Source: a virus | Length of the DNA: 27,098 nucleotides | Direction: 5' to 3' (one strand) | Virus record (IMG/VR): IMGVR_UViG_3300042450_002344 | Location: 1 to 27,098 of that record | In this document: positions 14,454 through 20,739 of the stretch, piece by piece | Position numbering within the stretch: the stretch's first letter is position 1 | Layout: each line of letters starts with the position of its first letter | The notes under the pieces: generated by a model | What the model saw: only the letters and a program-made list of their open reading frames with translations | Told to the model about the DNA's origin: nothing | The model's database searches: none | Position numbers and translations under genes: made by a program

Positions 14454-14922
14454 GAGTGCTGTAGTTCTCTTCCTCCCACCGAGAAGCTTCCTGGGAAAAA
14501 GCTTCGATGAAGAATTGTCGGTCTCCGTTGGTAGCGAGTGTAAACGCTTGACTCCCTCCCAGGCGGATGATTGTTTTCCGAAGGACCTCGTGGACTTCCC
14601 CCACCGACGCTAAAGACTGGGTTCCGCTGTTTACGCCTTCTCCCAGTTCTCGCAGCTTGACCCAAGCTTCCCAAGCTGCCGGAGGAGCGTCCAGACGCTT
14701 TGAGAGAGCTTCCCGGCGTATTGTCCCTGGTCTGGGCATATTGGCCCTGTCAAGAGCTATAAGAGTCCGTACAGCTCCGTTCACTTCCTCCACCGTCAAA
14801 TCACCCAAGATTTGTTCCCAGGTGCTGAGGAGTTCTTTGTAGCGCTTCTCTACTTGGGGGACTTGGTTGTTCCACGCGTTGAAAACATGGAGGAGTATTG
14901 CCGCCACATCGTTACGAGTCAT
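14446..14922 (-). CDS. Phage replication protein, helicase-loader-like
   Basis: 158 residues. The first part (MTRNDVAAILLHVFNAWNNQVPQVEKRYKELLSTWEQILGDLTVEEVNGAVRTLIAL) matches the small helical domain seen in phage helicase loaders and inhibitors of the G39P type: an early Asp, central W, then alternating helices and a RANMPRPGTIRREAL segment. Together with the gene at 15165-15683 it probably forms the replication-initiation module. The ATG overlaps the stop of a tiny upstream frame (ATGA), indicating coupled translation. Assignment rests on pattern, not on a search. Confidence 0.78.
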   Translation of the reverse strand: MTRNDVAAILLHVFNAWNNQVPQVEKRYKELLSTWEQILGDLTVEEVNGAVRTLIALDRANMPRPGTIRREALSKRLDAPPAAWEAWVKLRELGEGVNSGTQSLASVGEVHEVLRKTIIRLGGSQAFTLATNGDRQFFIEAFSQEASRWEEENYSTHG

Positions 14923-14996
14923 CGGCTCTTCTTCCGCGTCAGCGCATACAGGGCATATGTGTAGGCAAGAATAAGCACAACACTAGAAATCCTCAT
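14919..14996 (-). CDS. 25-residue membrane microprotein
   Basis: The frame starts MRISSVVLILAYTYALYALT and ends in a basic KKSR tail, a typical single membrane helix with positive inside end. GAGAGG lies nine bases before the ATG. Its stop overlaps the replication-gene start (ATGA), and its own ATG overlaps the stop of another tiny frame (14993-15037). Confidence 0.5.
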   Translation of the reverse strand: MRISSVVLILAYTYALYALTRKKSR

Positions 14997-15037
14997 TCGT
15001 TGCAACCTCTCGCGTCGAGCTCATACGCCGCCGTCAT
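14993..15037 (-). CDS. 14-residue leader-like frame inside repeat element 1
   Basis: It encodes MTAAYELDARGCNE and a stop that overlaps the microprotein start. Its first codons (ATGACGGCGGCG) lie in the conserved 20-base block of the repeat element, where other copies also read ATGACGGTGNCGGAT. It may be a translated leader, or the conservation may be of the DNA/RNA only. Confidence 0.3.
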   Translation of the reverse strand: MTAAYELDARGCNE

Positions 15038-15153
15038 CAAAAAAGACCTCGGCCAGCTGGTATGCAGTCCCGACAACTGAATACCAGCAGACTGTGCAGT
15101 CCCGACTTGAATCTGCACGTCATCTTTGGCCATCCGGTAATTGTAGCGGGGCT
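15021..15153. repeat. Dispersed intergenic element, copy 1
   Basis: Plus-strand order: TCATACGCCGCCGTCATCAA (15021-15040), two AGTCCCG heptamers (15066-15072 and 15098-15104) and GCGGGGCT (15146-15153). The first heptamer lies in the loop of a perfect 8-base stem (GCTGGTAT 15056-15063 / ATACCAGC 15081-15088). The second overlaps a stem GTGCAG/CTGCAC (15094-15099 / 15113-15118). It lies just downstream of the replication gene ending at 15165. Confidence 0.65.
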
Positions 15154-15164
15154 TAAAAGCTTTG

Positions 15165-15683
15165 TCAATCGTTTTTAGCTTCTTCTGCAGCTGCCAGGCC
15201 GGCAAATCGCTCGACGTGCTTTGCATCACGAAGGATTAATTCAATATCGTCGTACCTGGTTCCTGTTGGATTTTCTCCCATGTGCCAAGAAGACAAGCTG
15301 CAGCCTTGAACCGCAAGCAAACAATCAGTTAATCCGTAATCATAAATCGCAGAGCCGATAATTATGCTTCGTTCTTCTGAAAGCTTCGGCCGAACACCCC
15401 GGCTGCTTGTCTTACACCACCGTAGCCATTCATCGAAAACCTGTTGAATCTCAGCGGGGCTTACAAGCTTTGACTTCGCACGTTTTGATTTCTTTGATTT
15501 TGTTTCCCGGGGCGCTGCCGGCTCATCAAAACCAAACAAATTTTCATTCATGAAAACATCCTGGCGCGACATTTGCAAAAAAGCAACTGCTTGTTCACAA
15601 ACCCTTTGTAGTACAAACGTTTTTACTGGTCTATCTACAGGAGTAACGAGGTCATCAACCACCGTGCCAAGTTTATTGAACAT
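15165..15683 (-). CDS. Phage replication-initiation-type protein
   Basis: 172 residues from the ATG at 15683, or 128 from the ATG at 15551, which has AGGA upstream. The C-terminal part (AEIQQVFDEWLRWCKTSSRGVRPKLSEERSIIIGSAIYDYGLTDCLLAVQGCSLSSWHMGEN ... YDDIELILRDAKHVERF) matches the C-terminal domain of phage replisome-organiser proteins: a W in helix 1, a conserved K/R-L-x-x-x-R, and a final region that anchors the helicase. A basic KSKKSKRAKSK linker precedes it. With the gene at 14446-14922 it should recruit the helicase to the origin. The longer start is not excluded. Confidence 0.8.
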   Translation of the reverse strand: MFNKLGTVVDDLVTPVDRPVKTFVLQRVCEQAVAFLQMSRQDVFMNENLFGFDEPAAPRETKSKKSKRAKSKLVSPAEIQQVFDEWLRWCKTSSRGVRPKLSEERSIIIGSAIYDYGLTDCLLAVQGCSLSSWHMGENPTGTRYDDIELILRDAKHVERFAGLAAAEEAKND

Positions 15684-15949
15684 TGATTTGACTACCGAAT
15701 CAGTATCACGCGAGAGAAGTAAACCTTTGTCGAAGGAAACGTTTTAACATCCGTAGAAGTAAATCACGATGTACTACTTTTTGCGGTGAACCGTAGCGCG
15801 TAATCAGAATCCGGTCAAGCACGGGACTGAAATCTTTTTGATGTAGTATTTAAGCCGGCCAGGGGCCCCCTCCTGGCAAGTCGGGTACGGTTTTCTCCCA
15901 TTCGGAAGCTCTTTTCGGTAGGTATTGGTCGAGAAAGCCGGCCCGGCGT
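15684..15949. other. Gene-free stretch with a GC-rich hairpin and an inverted heptamer
   Basis: I see no gene. A 6-base stem GCCAGG/CCTGGC (15858-15863 / 15872-15877) encloses an 8-base loop. The sequence CGGGACT occurs on the plus strand at 15822-15828, one of two copies noticed in reverse orientation (the other is inside the coding region at 22269). No clear promoter was found. Confidence 0.4.
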
Positions 15950-16030
15950 CTAACCACCAAAAAAAGAGACCAGAAGCAGTGCGAAGATAATAAATACACC
16001 AAGAAGCCGCCAAGCATCTAAAAAACTCAT
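15950..16030 (-). CDS. 26-residue membrane microprotein
   Basis: The frame starts MSFLDAWRLLGVFIIFALLL and ends VSFFGG. A GAGGAG site lies six bases before the ATG, one of the best in the window. The ribosome-binding site is joined to a degenerate copy of the dispersed element's 20-base block (16041-16060, TCATCCGGTACCGTCAGAAC). It is a single membrane helix of unknown role. Confidence 0.6.
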   Translation of the reverse strand: MSFLDAWRLLGVFIIFALLLVSFFGG

Positions 16031-16192
16031 TTCAAACTCCTCATCCGGTACCGTCAGAACACATCAATAGTACGGTAAAACGCGTAAGCGGGGCTACAAA
16101 GTACGGCCAGAACATGTAAAAGTATTTAAAAAGCGTAATTTTTGCTGAGAAGTACCCCGGGAAGACTAAAAAGTACTCAAAACGATACCTTT

Positions 16193-16411
16193 TTAGCTTT
16201 TTACCCTAACTTTGTGGAATTCAACCCACTTCTCACCTTTGCCGATGAGCGGAGATACGAGAACATCGTAATGGCCGTAGCGAAAGCGCTCATTTACGAT
16301 TTTTACTCCAACGAGAAGCTCCTCGATGGAAACTTCACCAACTTTTCCTACAGCAGAGTTCATCTCTACTTGTTCAGAACGTGAGTAGGTGCGTATAACT
16401 TGTTTTTCCAT
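16193..16411 (-). CDS. Hypothetical protein
   Basis: 72 residues, beta-rich, soluble (VEMNSAVGKVGEVSIEELLVGVKIVNERFRYGHYDVLVSPLIGKGEKWVEFHKVRV). The ATG overlaps the stop of the gene upstream (TAATG), and AAAGGAAAG lies before it. The strand pattern suggests a small barrel. No family is recognised. Confidence 0.8.
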   Translation of the reverse strand: MEKQVIRTYSRSEQVEMNSAVGKVGEVSIEELLVGVKIVNERFRYGHYDVLVSPLIGKGEKWVEFHKVRVKS

Positions 16412-16638
16412 TAGAAGCTGCTTTCCTTTTCTAAACGAAACTTGTTGCTTGCCATTGTGGCTAAGTACTCATCAAAAGACATGTTGAATGGGAAAACATC
16501 GCTGTTAACCATCTCGAGCTGATTCTCGTCGAGCGACTGCCAAGCATCCAGGAGCTTGTAGCCAGCAAGAATGTACTCATTGAATGCAATTAAGAACTCT
16601 TTTGAGAGTTTTGTTGGTTTAGTAACTGATTCTTTCAT
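16411..16638 (-). CDS. Hypothetical helical protein
   Basis: 75 residues, helical and acidic, with a Lys-rich start and a FIAFNEYILAGYKLLDAWQSLDENQ-like core. AGGA lies before the ATG at 16638. It is separated from the XRE gene by a terminator (16682-16711), so it needs its own promoter; none is obvious. It is coupled to the next gene by TAATG. Confidence 0.78.
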   Translation of the reverse strand: MKESVTKPTKLSKEFLIAFNEYILAGYKLLDAWQSLDENQLEMVNSDVFPFNMSFDEYLATMASNKFRLEKESSF

Positions 16639-16676
16639 AATTTAAATCCTAACGACTTGTAAGTGGTAACACAACC

Positions 16677-16711
16677 AAAAAGTGGGTGCTCCTCATAAGA
16701 AGAGCACCCAC
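16677..16711 (-). terminator. Rho-independent terminator after the XRE gene
   Basis: A perfect 10-base stem (GTGGGTGCTC 16682-16691 / GAGCACCCAC 16702-16711) with a 10-base loop is followed on the minus strand by a run of five T (16681-16677). It ends the seven-gene operon that starts at the promoter 18549-18577. Confidence 0.85.
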
Positions 16712-16739
16712 AGAATGAGCAGAACTACTAGCGCCTGCA

Positions 16740-16952
16740 TTAAACGCCAGCGAGAAGGCTTTCTGGCTTGACTCCGAAAGCAACTGAGATACGAAGAAGC
16801 GTCTCGATGTTTGGGGAGAAGTGTCCATTCTCGATGCGGTTAATTGTTTTGCGGTCCACGCCAGCGAAATCGGCAAGCTGCTGTTGTGTCAACCCAGCCT
16901 CCATGCGATTTGACTTGATGCGTGATGCAACTTTTTTGATGCGTGATTGCAT
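16740..16952 (-). CDS. XRE-family (HTH_3) transcription regulator
   Basis: 70 residues. LTQQQLADFAGVDRKTINRIENGHFSPNIETLLRISVAFGV is a classic five-helix Cro/C1-type domain, with recognition helix around RKTINRIENG (34-43). It has no extra domain. AAGGAG lies five bases before the ATG. As last gene of the operon, directly before a strong terminator, it may repress its own promoter; the two 20-base direct repeats at 18607-18652 are candidate binding sites. Confidence 0.92.
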   Translation of the reverse strand: MQSRIKKVASRIKSNRMEAGLTQQQLADFAGVDRKTINRIENGHFSPNIETLLRISVAFGVKPESLLAGV

Positions 16953-17001
16953 TTTTTCTCCTTGTTTTATTTGTTAATCCTGACCTAGTGGCCAGAAACC
17001 T

Positions 17002-17178
17002 TTAAAGCTCGTTTACCGTGATTTCAACTGTTCGTGTGTTGAAGCCGGCACGTTTGTCGCCGTCTAATCCACTTGGCTCAGATACCTGAACATAAACAGC
17101 AGTCTCCATGGCAGCAATTTCGTCGTCCGTCATTGGCCTGTCAGTAGAGAACTCAATATTGATTGAATACTTCTGCAT
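17002..17178 (-). CDS. Small hypothetical protein
   Basis: 58 residues from the ATG at 17178, which overlaps the previous stop (TAATG). It reads as strand-helix-strand-strand (SINIEFSTDRPMTDDEIAAMETAVYVQV ... TRTVEITVNEL), a compact alpha/beta fold. No family is recognised. It is sixth in the seven-gene operon. Confidence 0.78.
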   Translation of the reverse strand: MQKYSINIEFSTDRPMTDDEIAAMETAVYVQVSEPSGLDGDKRAGFNTRTVEITVNEL

Positions 17179-17528
17179 TAGATTTCCCACCGATTTCCTG
17201 CGTTGTATTCTGCAACGAAATATTCTGCGAAGTGACGAGCAGCGTAAATTCGTGTAAGCACATCGAAGACTTCATGCCACTTAACAGTTGGCGAACCATG
17301 TTGACGGCAATATTCCTGCGCGCAAAGCTTCATGGTGTGCGTGAAAAGTAAAACGGTAAGGTCGAAGTTGCTCTCTACTCCTTTTTTCAGATTACGGTCA
17401 TAGTGACGTTGCTGGTTCTTGAATGCCGGCACTAAGTAGTTGTGATAACAACGGCTATCGTTTTCAGCAAACAAGCAAAGCTCTACAGCTTCTTCCCTTG
17501 ACTCTTCAACCGATTTAACTGATTTCAT
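17178..17528 (-). CDS. Helical hypothetical protein
   Basis: 116 residues with AAAGGAG five bases before the ATG at 17528. It is mostly helical, with many Glu, His, Tyr and Cys (AENDSRCYHNYLVPAFKNQQRHYDRNLKKGVESNFDLTVLLFTHTMKLCAQEYC). The His/Cys content could bind a metal but there is no recognisable motif. The start overlaps the stop of the membrane protein upstream. Confidence 0.82.
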   Translation of the reverse strand: MKSVKSVEESREEAVELCLFAENDSRCYHNYLVPAFKNQQRHYDRNLKKGVESNFDLTVLLFTHTMKLCAQEYCRQHGSPTVKWHEVFDVLTRIYAARHFAEYFVAEYNAGNRWEI

Positions 17529-17698
17529 TTGAACTCCTTTAATAACTGATAACCAGATACTACATGTGCCCCAGCAATAATGCAACTCCAAACAATTTCT
17601 TTTGAAGTAATAACCGGGGCGGCAAATGCCATCCAGGCCATCAGGACGGTCGAGAGGCTGGTTGCGATAAAGATTGCCCTGTGAACGGAGAGGTCCAT
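17525..17698 (-). CDS. 57-residue membrane protein
   Basis: The frame starts MDLSVHRAIFIATSLSTVLM and contains two hydrophobic segments (about 8-28 and 36-50). The ATG overlaps the upstream stop (TAATG) and its stop overlaps the downstream start (ATGA), so it is tightly coupled on both sides. It is below the usual gene-calling length but well supported by these overlaps. Confidence 0.75.
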   Translation of the reverse strand: MDLSVHRAIFIATSLSTVLMAWMAFAAPVITSKEIVWSCIIAGAHVVSGYQLLKEFK

Positions 17699-17937
17699 TA
17701 GAGGTCCCCTTGCAGTTCGTCTTTTTCAATATGGATTGTGTCTTCTTCCATATCCTCCAGCTCAACATCGGAGAAAGAGTCACTGATGAACTCGGCGTTT
17801 TCGTTGAGCCAGTAACCCTGTTGGTCAACGGTCCAGTACTTCCACTCGACTGGAAGCTCTTTGGTCAAGTTGTAGACAATGTAGCGGTCCTGCGTCTGCA
17901 GGCGAGATTCACGGTTTGTTACATGGTAAATAGTCAT
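17698..17937 (-). CDS. Acidic hypothetical protein
   Basis: 79 residues with AGGAG seven bases before the ATG. The N-terminal half has strands with aromatic residues (DRYIVYNLTKELPVEWKYWTVDQQGYW); the C-terminal half is very acidic (DVELEDMEEDTIHIEKDELQGD). The acidic tail could mimic DNA or act in protein binding. No family is recognised. Confidence 0.82.
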   Translation of the reverse strand: MTIYHVTNRESRLQTQDRYIVYNLTKELPVEWKYWTVDQQGYWLNENAEFISDSFSDVELEDMEEDTIHIEKDELQGDL

Positions 17938-17938
17938 T

Positions 17939-18229
17939 TCACACTCCTGCGAACTGTGGAATCAAGCTAATGAAACCATCATTTGGATTGTCGTTATCGG
18001 TCCATACAGCTGAGATGAAGCGGAGTGAACATGAGACATCCCACCACTCCTGAATTTTCTCATACATCTCCCAAGGAGCGCCACGAAAAGAAACTGAATT
18101 GTTTTCTTCCGTGTAGTTCCTCTCAAACCAGGCAGCTTGTTCAGCGTCCATAGCGAGGTAAATCTTGTGGCATGAATCCCAAGAGATGAGCAGTGCGCTC
18201 ATTGTTGCTTTTTCAACGTCTTCCCACAT
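17939..18229 (-). CDS. Hypothetical protein
   Basis: 96 residues. GGAGG lies before the ATG at 18229. It is rich in Trp (six), with segments AWFERNYTEENNSVSFRGAPWEMYEKIQEWWDV and LRFISAVWTDNDNPNDGFISLIPQF. It is probably a compact alpha/beta protein. No family is recognised. It is the second gene of the operon. Confidence 0.8.
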   Translation of the reverse strand: MWEDVEKATMSALLISWDSCHKIYLAMDAEQAAWFERNYTEENNSVSFRGAPWEMYEKIQEWWDVSCSLRFISAVWTDNDNPNDGFISLIPQFAGV

Positions 18230-18231
18230 GA

Positions 18232-18513
18232 TTACGCCTCCTGGACTTGGTCAAGGAATGACCACAGGTGGAATGCGTCCATGAGGGTTCCAGCCTTAAT
18301 GGAGGTCTGGTTGCGCCACATGACGCCAGCTGGGAGCTGTACAAGCTCATGGAGAGCTTCCTGCTCAGCGTGGAGGATTGCTTCCTTGCATGGCTTAACC
18401 ATGACTGCTGGAACACTTGGATAATGGTTGTTTGACAGATGGATTGCAATCAGCGAATCCAAGTCGAGCCTCCACCCCTCTTCAATAAGGTCTTCAATAT
18501 ACTTACGGCCCAT
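18232..18513 (-). CDS. Hypothetical protein, first gene of operon
   Basis: 93 residues. AAAGGAGGG directly precedes the ATG at 18513 and decides the start; an in-frame extension to 18720 crosses the promoter, the direct repeats and a repeat element and is not credible as coding. The protein is helical (YIEDLIEEGWRLDLDSLIAIHLSNNHYPSVPAVMVKPCKEAILHAEQEALHELVQL). No family is recognised. Confidence 0.83.
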   Translation of the reverse strand: MGRKYIEDLIEEGWRLDLDSLIAIHLSNNHYPSVPAVMVKPCKEAILHAEQEALHELVQLPAGVMWRNQTSIKAGTLMDAFHLWSFLDQVQEA

Positions 18514-18548
18514 GAGCCCTCCTTTAATAGATGTACTTGATGGGGTAC

Positions 18549-18577
18549 ATAGTAGCGGCTTACAACCAACAAGGCAA
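18549..18577 (-). promoter_or_regulatory. Promoter TTGCCT-17-TACTAT
   Basis: On the minus strand TTGCCT (18577-18572) is followed after 17 bases by TACTAT (18554-18549), 35 bases before the ATG at 18513. It should drive the seven genes down to 16740. Confidence 0.6.
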
Positions 18578-18606
18578 ACATTTCCAAACATTTTTTGTTT
18601 TTTTTT

Positions 18607-18652
18607 GACCTGAAAAACTGGTCCACTATCAAGACCTGAAAAACTGGTCCAC
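18607..18652. repeat. Two 20-base direct repeats upstream of the promoter
   Basis: GACCTGAAAAACTGGTCCAC occurs at 18607-18626 and again, identical, at 18633-18652. Each copy contains a GACC/GGTC half-palindrome, like a dimer-binding site. Start-to-start distance is 26 bases. They lie 30-75 bases upstream of the -35 box at 18577. Confidence 0.75.
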
Positions 18653-18700
18653 GGTGCCGAGCGAAGCAAAATTATTTGCTGAGCTACCCGGGTGGCCACG

Positions 18701-18830
18701 TCATCCGCCACCGTCATCAAAAATGTCCAATAATTCCAAACCCTGCAGTCCCGCTGTTTGTTTTATGCACAGACATCGACTCGTGCTGCCATCGAAGAGA
18801 TAAAATGCCAACGTAGAGGGAGGCGGGGCT
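18701..18830. repeat. Dispersed intergenic element, copy 2
   Basis: TCATCCGCCACCGTCATCAA (18701-18720), GCAGTCCCG with heptamer at 18747-18753, and GCGGGGCT (18823-18830) followed by GTAAAGCTT. It lies upstream of the direct repeats and promoter for the operon starting at 18513. Confidence 0.7.
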
Positions 18831-18933
18831 GTAAAGCTTGAAACTTAGCTTTTGATGAGCTGTTACCCGGGTCCTAGAGAATTGCAAGTTTTTGCAGGAT
18901 TTTTACCGTGAGAAGGAAACAGAAAAAAGGCAT

Positions 18934-18976
18934 AAAAAAAGGGGGGCCGCTCACCCTTTCGGTAGAACGACCCCCC
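18934..18976 (-). terminator. Rho-independent terminator
   Basis: On the minus strand GGGGGG (18976-18971) and CCCCCC (18946-18941) enclose a 24-base interior and are followed by seven T (18940-18934). It ends a short transcription unit starting near 19013. Confidence 0.8.
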
Positions 18977-19013
18977 TGATTATCTTCTATGCATAGAAGC
19001 TCCTTAGGTAGGT
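18934..19013 (-). ncRNA. Candidate small RNA, about 80 nt
   Basis: A near-consensus promoter (19020-19048) predicts a start near 19013, and an intrinsic terminator ends at 18934. Between them lie AAGGAG (19005-19000), a perfect 16-base palindrome CTTCTATGCATAGAAG (18984-18999) and the terminator stem. The only frame after AAGGAG is ATGCATAGAAGATAA, four codons, so a protein product is unlikely. It could be a small RNA, a ribosome-binding-site decoy or a terminated leader for the downstream operon. Confidence 0.5.
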
Positions 19014-19019
19014 ATGGAC

Positions 19020-19048
19020 ATATTAACCAGAGCTACGATAAAAAGCAA
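19020..19048 (-). promoter_or_regulatory. Promoter TTGCTT-17-TAATAT
   Basis: On the minus strand TTGCTT (19048-19043), 17 bases, TAATAT (19025-19020). The -10 box is the closest to consensus in this half of the window. No gene of normal size follows before the terminator at 18976. Confidence 0.6.
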
Positions 19049-19105
19049 CCTCAACAAAAAGATTTTTTTATTTCTTCCTGGTCGAACGAGCTGCCCAGTC
19101 AAATC

Positions 19106-19210
19106 TCATCCGACACCGTCATCAAAAGCTGATTTCAAGGACTGCAGTCCCGAAGGGGGTTTAATCACAAGATTCCGGATGTCGCGCTTCAGAAGATTGC
19201 GTGCGGGGCT
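19106..19210. repeat. Dispersed intergenic element, copy 3
   Basis: TCATCCGACACCGTCATCAA (19106-19125), heptamer AGTCCCG (19146-19152) within CTGCAGTCCCG, and GCGGGGCT (19203-19210) followed by GAATAGCTT. It lies between the candidate small RNA promoter and copy 4. Confidence 0.7.
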
Positions 19211-19322
19211 GAATAGCTTCTAATTGCCTTTCTGGTTTGATTCCCGGGAGCTGCAGTCGAAGAGCTGAGCTGAAGTTTTGGCCTGGAAGTTTTACTTTTC
19301 CACGTCGAGCAAGCAGCTCACG

Positions 19323-19472
19323 TCATCCGCCACCGTCATCAAGTCGTCGCAAAGAGCGAAACGCAGTCCCGAAAGTTGTTTCTAGGGGTCTGGGGCTGGG
19401 GGGAAAGTGGGGGGCGGGGCTAAATAGCTCTACGTGCGCACCGGCCGGCAGAGAGAAGAGCGGAGCGGGGCT
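19323..19472. repeat. Dispersed intergenic element, copy 4, with a doubled right end
   Basis: TCATCCGCCACCGTCATCAA (19323-19342), AGTCCCG (19365-19371), GCGGGGCT at 19414-19421 followed by AAATAGCT, and a second GCGGGGCT at 19465-19472 followed by GAATAGTG. The centre is unusually G-rich (19384-19419). It begins ten bases from the stop of the gene at 19482. Confidence 0.65.
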
Positions 19473-19481
19473 GAATAGTGT

Positions 19482-19685
19482 TTATAACAGGCTTCGTGAG
19501 TATGGTCCCCTGAGTTTGGCCAGCTTTTTGCTTCGCTCAGGTTCAGGAAGAGAATTTATCTGCTCAAGCCTCTTGCGGCGCTTTCGTTCTCGTTCGTATT
19601 CACGCCTGCGAAGCTTTTTGGCGAATGTATTCTCTCGGTTTTCACGCTGCCACTCTAAATGTTTTGATTTATCCTTGTAAGGCAT
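19482..19685 (-). CDS. Small Arg/Lys-rich helical protein
   Basis: 67 residues starting MPYKDKSKHLEWQRENRENT with GGAGG six bases before the ATG, which decides the start over a longer frame. About a third of the residues are Arg or Lys, and the pattern suggests one long basic helix (AKKLRRREYERERKRRKRLEQINSL) that may bind nucleic acid. It starts 26 bases from the divergent gene at 19711. Confidence 0.75.
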   Translation of the reverse strand: MPYKDKSKHLEWQRENRENTFAKKLRRREYERERKRRKRLEQINSLPEPERSKKLAKLRGPYSRSLL

Positions 19686-19710
19686 GCATCCTCCGATGTA
19701 GAGTGTTTGA

Positions 19711-19908
19711 ATGTCAGGTTTAGTCCCTTGTAACTTCTGTGGCAACCCTGTTGACACTACAAGTAAATCAACGATGCGTCTAGTGAGAGCATGGTTACCG
19801 TGCGGTAGCATTTCCGGAGCAAAGAGTATTGATGAACTTTTTCTATACGCACACAAAATTTGTGTAGAAGTAAAGCATCAAGAAATACCGATGGACAAAC
19901 TTTTTTAG
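19711..19908 (+). CDS. Small zinc-finger-like protein on the opposite strand
   Basis: 65 residues. It starts MSGLVPCNFCGNPVDTTSKS; CNFCG near the N-terminus and later Cys/His residues (WLPCGS, YAHKIC) could form a zinc site. This pattern is like small phage zinc-binding proteins. It is the only plus-strand gene within the minus-strand block 13289-22321. The promoter must overlap the divergent gene at 19482-19685. The ribosome-binding site is weak. Confidence 0.62.
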   Translation: MSGLVPCNFCGNPVDTTSKSTMRLVRAWLPCGSISGAKSIDELFLYAHKICVEVKHQEIPMDKLF

Positions 19909-19953
19909 TTGAATACGCAGAAAATAATCAACAGGACGACGATTGCATACAAC

Positions 19954-20454
19954 CTAAACCTCAGTCCGGACGAACGGGCAAGGAGCCTCGATGTTGAATA
20001 CCTCTTCATATAGCGCCCTCCCTGAGGCCCATGTACCCCACGACAGTTGGTCTCCTGTCCATTCTCCGTCAGAACTTACCTGCAGCAATTTACCGTAGAT
20101 TACTTTTGCTCGAATAAGGATAGCTGTAACTACCGCATCGTACGGTTTCTGATTTGTTTTGCAAAAGTCAAAATAGAACAACTCGTCTTGCCGCCACTCA
20201 GGCTGAACGGGATTTGCTTCCCACCGGAATGTCTCGTGCGACAAATCACCGTCAGGGCCGTCCTCACCATTGAAAGCAAAATAACCCTCGGTAAATTCAG
20301 GTGATGTTCCGACCTCTCCAAAAGGTCCTGCCAGGCGAATGCCCATGGATTGTGCGTGCTCGCAAATCAGCTTTGCATCTAGTGCAAGCTTCCCAAACAT
20401 TTCTGCTGTTCCATGATTACCGACAGGCCTGTCCGTGTAGTGCGTGTAACCCAT
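19954..20454 (-). CDS. MGYTHY-type conserved phage protein
   Basis: 166 residues starting MGYTHYTDRPVGNHG, a start recognisable in many phage proteins of unknown function. Further features are an FAFNGEDGPDGDLSHETFRWE segment and FDFCKTNQKPYDAVVTAILIRAK, which the family usually shares. It is the last gene of the operon starting at 21909. The role is not established; it seems a soluble enzyme-sized domain. Confidence 0.85.
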   Translation of the reverse strand: MGYTHYTDRPVGNHGTAEMFGKLALDAKLICEHAQSMGIRLAGPFGEVGTSPEFTEGYFAFNGEDGPDGDLSHETFRWEANPVQPEWRQDELFYFDFCKTNQKPYDAVVTAILIRAKVIYGKLLQVSSDGEWTGDQLSWGTWASGRALYEEVFNIEAPCPFVRTEV

Positions 20455-20739
20455 TTACTTACTCCTCGTCATGCTCATAATTCCCCACGAGGCAGAGAGC
20501 GGCAAGCCAGCCTGGCCGGCAACAAGCATCATTTTTGCTCGCCACGCAGGGTGGTTGTACATTCCTTCAGACGTATCGTCTTTTCCAACAACAACGACAT
20601 GCTTATCACCTCCAAGACGAATACCGTTGTCTTTCCTGTAAGCAGAAGCTTCACCCGTCGAGCCAACAATAAGAACCCGTTCAAGTGGACAGGCTTCTCC
20701 CGTGTACTTGTTGACCACATACCCAATGTTTGTACTCAT
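20455..20739 (-). CDS. Hypothetical protein
   Basis: 94 residues. The start overlaps the previous stop (ATGA). It alternates strands and turns (GYVVNKYTGEACPLERVLIVGSTGEASAYRKDNGIRLGGDKHVVVVGKDD), then has a helical part (NHPAWRAKMMLVAGQAG). No family is recognised. It is the fifth gene of the operon. Confidence 0.8.
   Translation of the reverse strand: MSTNIGYVVNKYTGEACPLERVLIVGSTGEASAYRKDNGIRLGGDKHVVVVGKDDTSEGMYNHPAWRAKMMLVAGQAGLPLSASWGIMSMTRSK

Noticed and set aside
15804-16013. Minus-strand frame of 69 codons
   Set aside because: It overlaps the membrane microprotein frame, has no ribosome-binding site and contains the GC-rich hairpin.
16649-16876. Minus-strand frame of 75 codons
   Set aside because: It overlaps the XRE gene in another frame and includes the terminator stem.
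18232-18720. Long frame extending the gene at 18513 upstream to 18720
   Set aside because: The extension would run through a promoter, two direct repeats, a run of T/A and a repeat element; AAAGGAGGG directly before 18513 marks the real start.
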